A stretch of 64,000 nt of DNA. Origin: Streptomyces roseoviridis (GTDB lineage: Bacteria > Actinomycetota > Actinomycetes > Streptomycetales > Streptomycetaceae). The position numbers and the translations under genes are program-made. The stretch is taken from NCBI RefSeq assembly GCF_039535235.1, contig NZ_BAAAWU010000001.1, positions 1,178,001 through 1,242,000 of the forward strand. Direction: 5' to 3'. Below are positions 60,475 through 64,000 of this stretch, in pieces; position 1 is the first letter of the stretch, and each line of letters starts with the position of its first letter. Below the pieces are notes generated by a model. That model saw only the letters and a program-made list of their open reading frames with translations. It was not told where the DNA came from and ran no database searches.

Positions 60475-61898
60475 ACGTCATGAGCGAGATGAACGAGAAC
60501 CCGCTCGACATCCTTCCCGAGGTACTGCTCGCCGCCTCGGCCGTGCTCGGACTGCTCCTCGGCGCCTGGCTGCCGCGCCGCAGGCAGTGGCTGGTGGGGC
60601 TGCTCGCGGCGGTGGCCGCGAGCGCCGGCATCGTGGCGACAGCCGTCGCCGCGGCACGCCCCGACGTGACCGCGTTCGGCGAGGCGTTCACCGTCGACCC
60701 GGTCACCAGCACGTCCCGGATCGTCGTCCTGGCCGCCGTCCTGCTCGTCCTTGCCCTCTTCGCGAGGCCGTTCCACGCCCACGCGCGTGAGAGCGAGACG
60801 TACGTCCTCCTCCAGCTGTCCGCCCTCGGCGCGTTGGTCATGGCCGGCGCCCAAGACCTGCTGCTGCTCTCCGCCGGATACCTCTTGGCGAGCATCCCCG
60901 CGTACACGCTCGCCGGCTTCCGGAAGGACGGCCCGGGCACCGAGGCGGCCCTCAAGTACTACGTGGTCGGCGCGCTGCTCGGCGTCCTGATGCTGGCCGG
61001 CATCACCGTCCTGTACGCGGTCGGGCGGGCGACCGGATACCCATCGCTCGGGCCCACGCTCTCCGAGGCGCCCGAGGGGCTCGTCGCGGCCGGGGCCGTC
61101 GGGCTCCTCGCCGGGGTGCTGTTCAAGGCTGGTGCCGTCCCCGCCCACTTCTGGGTGCCGGACGCCGTCCAGGGCAGTACGGCGCCGGTCGCCGCCTTCC
61201 TGACCACGATCCCGAAGATCGGCGCCCTGGCCGCCCTGCTCCGCCTCGGTGAGGCCGTCCTCGCCGACAGCGGCATGCCGTGGCCGGAGGTCGTCGCGGT
61301 GATCGCCGCCGCGTCGATGGCTCTGGGCAACCTCGCCGCCTTCTTCCAGGACGACGTGAAACGGCTCCTCGCGTACTCGACCATCAGCCAGGTCGGATAC
61401 CTGCTGCTGCCCGTCGCCGTCACCGGGCGGTCGGATCTCGCCCAGCCGGCCCTGCTGTACTACCTGGCGGCGTACGCCGTCACGAACCTGGGCGCGTTCG
61501 CCGTGGTCTGCGCCCTCCCCCGGGCCACCCGGCTCGCCGACTACCGCGGCCTCGCCCGACGGGCCCCACTCCTCGCCGCGAGTCTCGTCATCTGCCTCCT
61601 CGGCCTCGTCGGCACCCCGCCGACCGCAGTCTTCGTCGGCAAGCTGGAGGCATTCAGCGCCGCCATCGACGGCGGCTACACCTGGCTCGCGATCCTGGCC
61701 GCCATCAACACCGTCGCCTCCCTCTTCTACTACCTGCGCTGGATCGGCCCCGCGGTCTCGCGGGGTAACGGTGCCGCTCTCACCGACGGGGACCGATCGG
61801 CGCGAGGGGTCGCCTACGCGGCCGCCCTGATCTCGGTGGGACTCGGACTCGCTGCTGGCCCCGTACTCCCCGCCCTGGGCAGTTCCCTCGCCACCTAG
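60471..61898 (+). CDS. nuoN: NuoN-like antiporter subunit
   Basis: The 475-residue protein has NuoN blocks: LLLLSAGYLLASIPAYTLAG, GTEAALKYYVVGALLG, LFKAGAVPAHFWVPDAVQGS and DDVKRLLAYSTISQVGYLLL. It starts ATG overlapping the nuoM stop and ends the operon. With L and M it gives three antiporter-type channels but no NADH module. Confidence 0.9.
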   Translation: MNVMSEMNENPLDILPEVLLAASAVLGLLLGAWLPRRRQWLVGLLAAVAASAGIVATAVAAARPDVTAFGEAFTVDPVTSTSRIVVLAAVLLVLALFARPFHAHARESETYVLLQLSALGALVMAGAQDLLLLSAGYLLASIPAYTLAGFRKDGPGTEAALKYYVVGALLGVLMLAGITVLYAVGRATGYPSLGPTLSEAPEGLVAAGAVGLLAGVLFKAGAVPAHFWVPDAVQGSTAPVAAFLTTIPKIGALAALLRLGEAVLADSGMPWPEVVAVIAAASMALGNLAAFFQDDVKRLLAYSTISQVGYLLLPVAVTGRSDLAQPALLYYLAAYAVTNLGAFAVVCALPRATRLADYRGLARRAPLLAASLVICLLGLVGTPPTAVFVGKLEAFSAAIDGGYTWLAILAAINTVASLFYYLRWIGPAVSRGNGAALTDGDRSARGVAYAAALISVGLGLAAGPVLPALGSSLAT

Positions 61899-61952
61899 CG
61901 GCCCGCGGCGCGGGACAATGAAGGGAGCAACTTCCCGCTGCGTACCGCAGGG

Positions 61953-62249
61953 GTGATGACCGTGGTGGTTGCCGTTCTGGCCATAGTTGCGGGGGCGCTC
62001 ATCGCGGCCGCCGTCTGGTACGACATCCTGCGGCTAAGCGGTACGAAAGAGCGACGCTGTCCTCCCCTGGCGCGCCTGCGGGGGCGGGATGCCGCTCTGG
62101 CGGCCGCCGAACGATGGTGCACCGGCCTCCTTGTGCACGGCCGCATCGACGGCGACGAGTACCGGCGGCGGATGAGGACGATCGCACTCGGCCACCGGGT
62201 GAGTGGCCGGTTAGAGGCGAACGCGATTTCGAGCGCGCATACCCCCTAG
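61953..62249 (+). CDS. Small membrane-anchored protein with SHOCT-like tail
   Basis: The 98-residue protein has one N-terminal membrane helix (VVVAVLAIVAGALIAAAVWY) and a cytoplasmic part. WCTGLLVHGRIDGDEYRRRM in that part resembles a SHOCT motif (short C-terminal oligomerisation helix). GTG at 61953 or ATG at 61956 may be the start. Its last codons overlap the CsoR-type box at 62239. Confidence 0.5.
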   Translation: MMTVVVAVLAIVAGALIAAAVWYDILRLSGTKERRCPPLARLRGRDAALAAAERWCTGLLVHGRIDGDEYRRRMRTIALGHRVSGRLEANAISSAHTP

Positions 62250-62255
62250 GGGTAA
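62239..62255. promoter_or_regulatory. CsoR-type copper box 3
   Basis: ATACCCCCTAGGGGTAA matches the pattern of the two boxes before copZ, and lies 16 nt upstream of the DUF1326 ATG. It suggests that DUF1326 belongs to the same copper regulon. Confidence 0.65.
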
Positions 62256-62271
62256 CGGGGATCCGGAGTTC

Positions 62272-62913
62272 ATGGACAAGACGAACTGGCACCTCAAAGG
62301 CGAGTGGTTCGACGTGTGCAGCTGCTCCATGCCCTGCCCCTGCACTTTCGCCCAGGCCCCCACGAACGGCGCCTGCCTGTTCACGCTGGTGTGGCACATC
62401 CACGAAGGGCACTACGGCAACGAACGGCTGGACGGCCTCGGCGTCGTCGCGCTGGGAGAGTTCGCCGGCAACATGTGGGCCGACGACACCGACGCCACCA
62501 TGACGGTCATGTTCTACATCGACGCGAAGGGCACGCCGGCGCAACGGGACGCCCTGGAAGAGATCTTCCGGGGGAACGTCGGCGGATGGCCCGGCAAGTT
62601 CGGTTCCCTGATCAGCGACGTACGAGAAGTCCGATACGCGCCGATCGACTTCGAAGCCGCGCAAGATCTCCAGTACTGGCGCGCGACCGTCTCCGACGAG
62701 GTGAGCGTGGGCGCCACCGCCCTGACCGGCCCCACCTCGGACCCCAACCGCCGCGTGCAACTGATCAACGCTCCCGGGGCCGAGGTGGGGCCCGGCCAGG
62801 TCGCGACGTGGGGTGTCGTGAACGCGGACCACGCCGAAGGGTTCGCCTTCTCCCGCACGTACCGCGGAGGATCGAGCAAGCACTTCCCGTTCGACTGGCG
62901 CCCCAGCACGTGA
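62272..62913 (+). CDS. DUF1326 protein, probable copper-regulon member
   Basis: The 213-residue protein begins WHLKGEWFDVCSCSMPCPCT with Cys16, Cys18, Cys22 and Cys24, the conserved DUF1326 cluster. It ends YRGGSSKHFPFDWRP. The N-terminal cysteines are likely metal ligands. The CsoR-type box just upstream points to copper induction. No enzymatic role is known. A GAGCGATCGCTC palindrome follows the gene at 62935. Confidence 0.8.
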   Translation: MDKTNWHLKGEWFDVCSCSMPCPCTFAQAPTNGACLFTLVWHIHEGHYGNERLDGLGVVALGEFAGNMWADDTDATMTVMFYIDAKGTPAQRDALEEIFRGNVGGWPGKFGSLISDVREVRYAPIDFEAAQDLQYWRATVSDEVSVGATALTGPTSDPNRRVQLINAPGAEVGPGQVATWGVVNADHAEGFAFSRTYRGGSSKHFPFDWRPST

Positions 62914-63031
62914 CAGTCGACGGCGTGGCCCCCTGAGCGATCGCTCCCCCGGCAACGGGGGCCGCCGAGGCGACTCCGTCGCGCCTACGATGGGAACGGA
63001 GGAAGCCGCGGCCGCGGGAGGGGCGCCGCTC

Positions 63032-63664
63032 ATGGGATATCCCGGTTCGAACGGAAAATCCGCCGCCCGCCGTGCACGGGCAGAGGAGCTGCGGAGAGCG
63101 GAACGCGCCCGCGAGCACCGCAGGCGGGTCACCACGTTCGCCGTCTCGGCCGCGATTCTGGCGGCTGCGGTCGGCGGTGTCGGCTACCTGGTCACCAGCG
63201 ACGACTCGGGAGGGAAGCCGGCCGCGCCGATCGCCGGCGAGCGGAGCTGGCCCGACCTCGGCCGCAACCACGTCACCGGTGACATCGCCTACCCGATGAC
63301 GCCGCCCGTCGGCGGCGATCACGACCCCGTCTGGCAGAACTGCGACGGCAACGTGTACACGACTCCGATACGGGACGAGAACGCGGTTCACTCGCTGGAG
63401 CACGGCGCCGTATGGGTGACGTACACGAACAAGGCCACAGCAGCCGACGTCAAGACGCTGAGCGAGCGCGTCACCGAGACGCCGTACACGCTGATGAGCC
63501 CGCGCGCTGAGCAGTCTGCGCCGATCGTCCTCACGGCCTGGGGGCAGCAGGTGGGTGTGAGCAGCGCTTCCGACTCCCGCGTGGACGCCTTCCTCGACCG
63601 ACACGTCCAGGGGCCGCAGGCTCCGGAACCGGGTGCCACGTGCAGTGGCGGGGTCACATCCTGA
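63032..63664 (+). CDS. DUF3105 membrane-anchored protein
   Basis: The 210-residue protein has a basic N-terminus, a membrane helix (FAVSAAILAAAVGGVGYLVT) and the DUF3105 domain with PPVGGDHDPVWQNCDGNVYT, VHSLEHGAVWVTY and VLTAWGQQVGV. DUF3105 genes are usually next to DUF305 genes in actinomycetes. The ATG at 63032 with GGGAGGGG upstream was preferred over 62990. Confidence 0.8.
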   Translation: MGYPGSNGKSAARRARAEELRRAERAREHRRRVTTFAVSAAILAAAVGGVGYLVTSDDSGGKPAAPIAGERSWPDLGRNHVTGDIAYPMTPPVGGDHDPVWQNCDGNVYTTPIRDENAVHSLEHGAVWVTYTNKATAADVKTLSERVTETPYTLMSPRAEQSAPIVLTAWGQQVGVSSASDSRVDAFLDRHVQGPQAPEPGATCSGGVTS

Positions 63665-63724
63665 CCATGCCGGACCAGCGGTCCGCTGCCCGCAGGGTTG
63701 GCCGGTGCCGCTACGATGCCGCTC

Positions 63725-64000
63725 GTGACGACTGCCACGCCCTCCCGCCTCAGGCTGCTGCCTGCGTTGCTGATGGCGTGTGTCGTCGCGCTGTGCCTCA
63801 CCGGGATGGCCCGTCCGGCCATGGTCATGCCGGGCATGACCGGTTCGATGCCGTCCATGGGCATGGACATGGGCATGGACATGGGCCAGATGATGATCGG
63901 GATGCACGCGGCCGAGAACGGCACGGCTCCGGCCGTCTCTGATCCGCACGACCTCCAGCAGCCCTGCCCGATGTCGAATGTCAGTGACTGCGCCCAGCCG
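63725..64000 (+). CDS. Met-rich exported protein, cut by the right edge
   Basis: From a GTG, 92 codons run to the window end without a stop. The product has a signal or anchor helix (LLPALLMACVVALCLTGMA), then a Met-rich stretch (PSMGMDMGMDMGQMMIGMH) and Cys residues in CPMSNVSDCA. Copper binding is likely from the Met pattern. It may be another DUF6153-like protein; the end lies outside. Confidence 0.6.
   Translation, partial: MTTATPSRLRLLPALLMACVVALCLTGMARPAMVMPGMTGSMPSMGMDMGMDMGQMMIGMHAAENGTAPAVSDPHDLQQPCPMSNVSDCAQP

Noticed and set aside
53656..61898. A complete NADH dehydrogenase (complex I) operon
   Set aside because: The NADH-binding and iron-sulfur subunits are missing and the B/D region lacks cofactor cysteines.
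1..64000. tRNA, rRNA or CRISPR features
   Set aside because: No cloverleaf with a plausible T-loop, no rRNA-like conserved stretch and no spaced identical repeats were seen while reading both strands.

Overview
The window is GC-rich DNA (about 70%) with dense, often overlapping genes, many GTG starts and typical Streptomyces families (long XRE regulators, HATPase_c_2 anti-sigma-like proteins, DUF5999, DUF6153-like proteins, GH15). It is best read as accessory DNA of Streptomyces or a close relative. I saw no rRNA, tRNA or CRISPR.

Layout. (1) 1-13.9 kb: a large serine integrase runs off the left edge, followed by a DUF6624 protein, an APH-fold kinase, a 469-residue XRE regulator, a stretch of decayed genes (6.3-7.4 kb), then a coupled run of HATPase, hypothetical, DUF5999, GH15 and two HTH proteins, and a second 469-residue XRE regulator. 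(2) 14.0-21.2 kb: a tightly overlapping operon with queD, queE and folE (enzymes to 7-carboxy-7-deazaguanine, no queC), a TGT/DpdA-like protein, a nucleoside-phosphorylase-like protein, a thymidylate-kinase-like protein, DUF2797, a methyltransferase and a Nudix hydrolase; a second Nudix and a CYTH-like protein follow. This is the best candidate for an undescribed system: production and transfer of a 7-deazaguanine onto nucleic acid, or a small-molecule nucleoside route. (3) 23.5-30.2 kb: a TetR/methyltransferase divergent pair with clear operators, then copZ-copA behind CsoR-type boxes, a lipoprotein and a GDSL hydrolase.

(4) 30.3-53.3 kb: cell-envelope and metal genes mixed together: an NlpC/P60 hydrolase, cbtBA behind a cobalamin riboswitch, FemX- and MurJ-like proteins, an ECF sigma factor with a membrane partner, a PLP enzyme/MFS/DUF1015 run, an orphan response regulator, a DUF305 lipoprotein, BlaI plus an M56 peptidase, MerR plus a desulforedoxin-like protein, an L,D-transpeptidase, a pair of paralogous membrane proteins with His-rich tails, and several small DUF6153-like membrane proteins. 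A shared motif CTAAG-N3-CTTAG precedes several of these genes and may mark one regulon.

(5) 53.6-61.9 kb: a complex-I-like operon with only membrane-arm genes (nuoA,H,J,K,L,M,N) plus a His-rich protein that looks like a degenerate NuoB-NuoD fusion. All NADH and most iron-sulfur subunits are missing and NuoJ is very Met-rich. (6) 62-64 kb: DUF1326 behind a third CsoR-type box, DUF3105 and a Met-rich protein cut by the right edge.

All family assignments were made by eye from the translated sequence; no database search was run.
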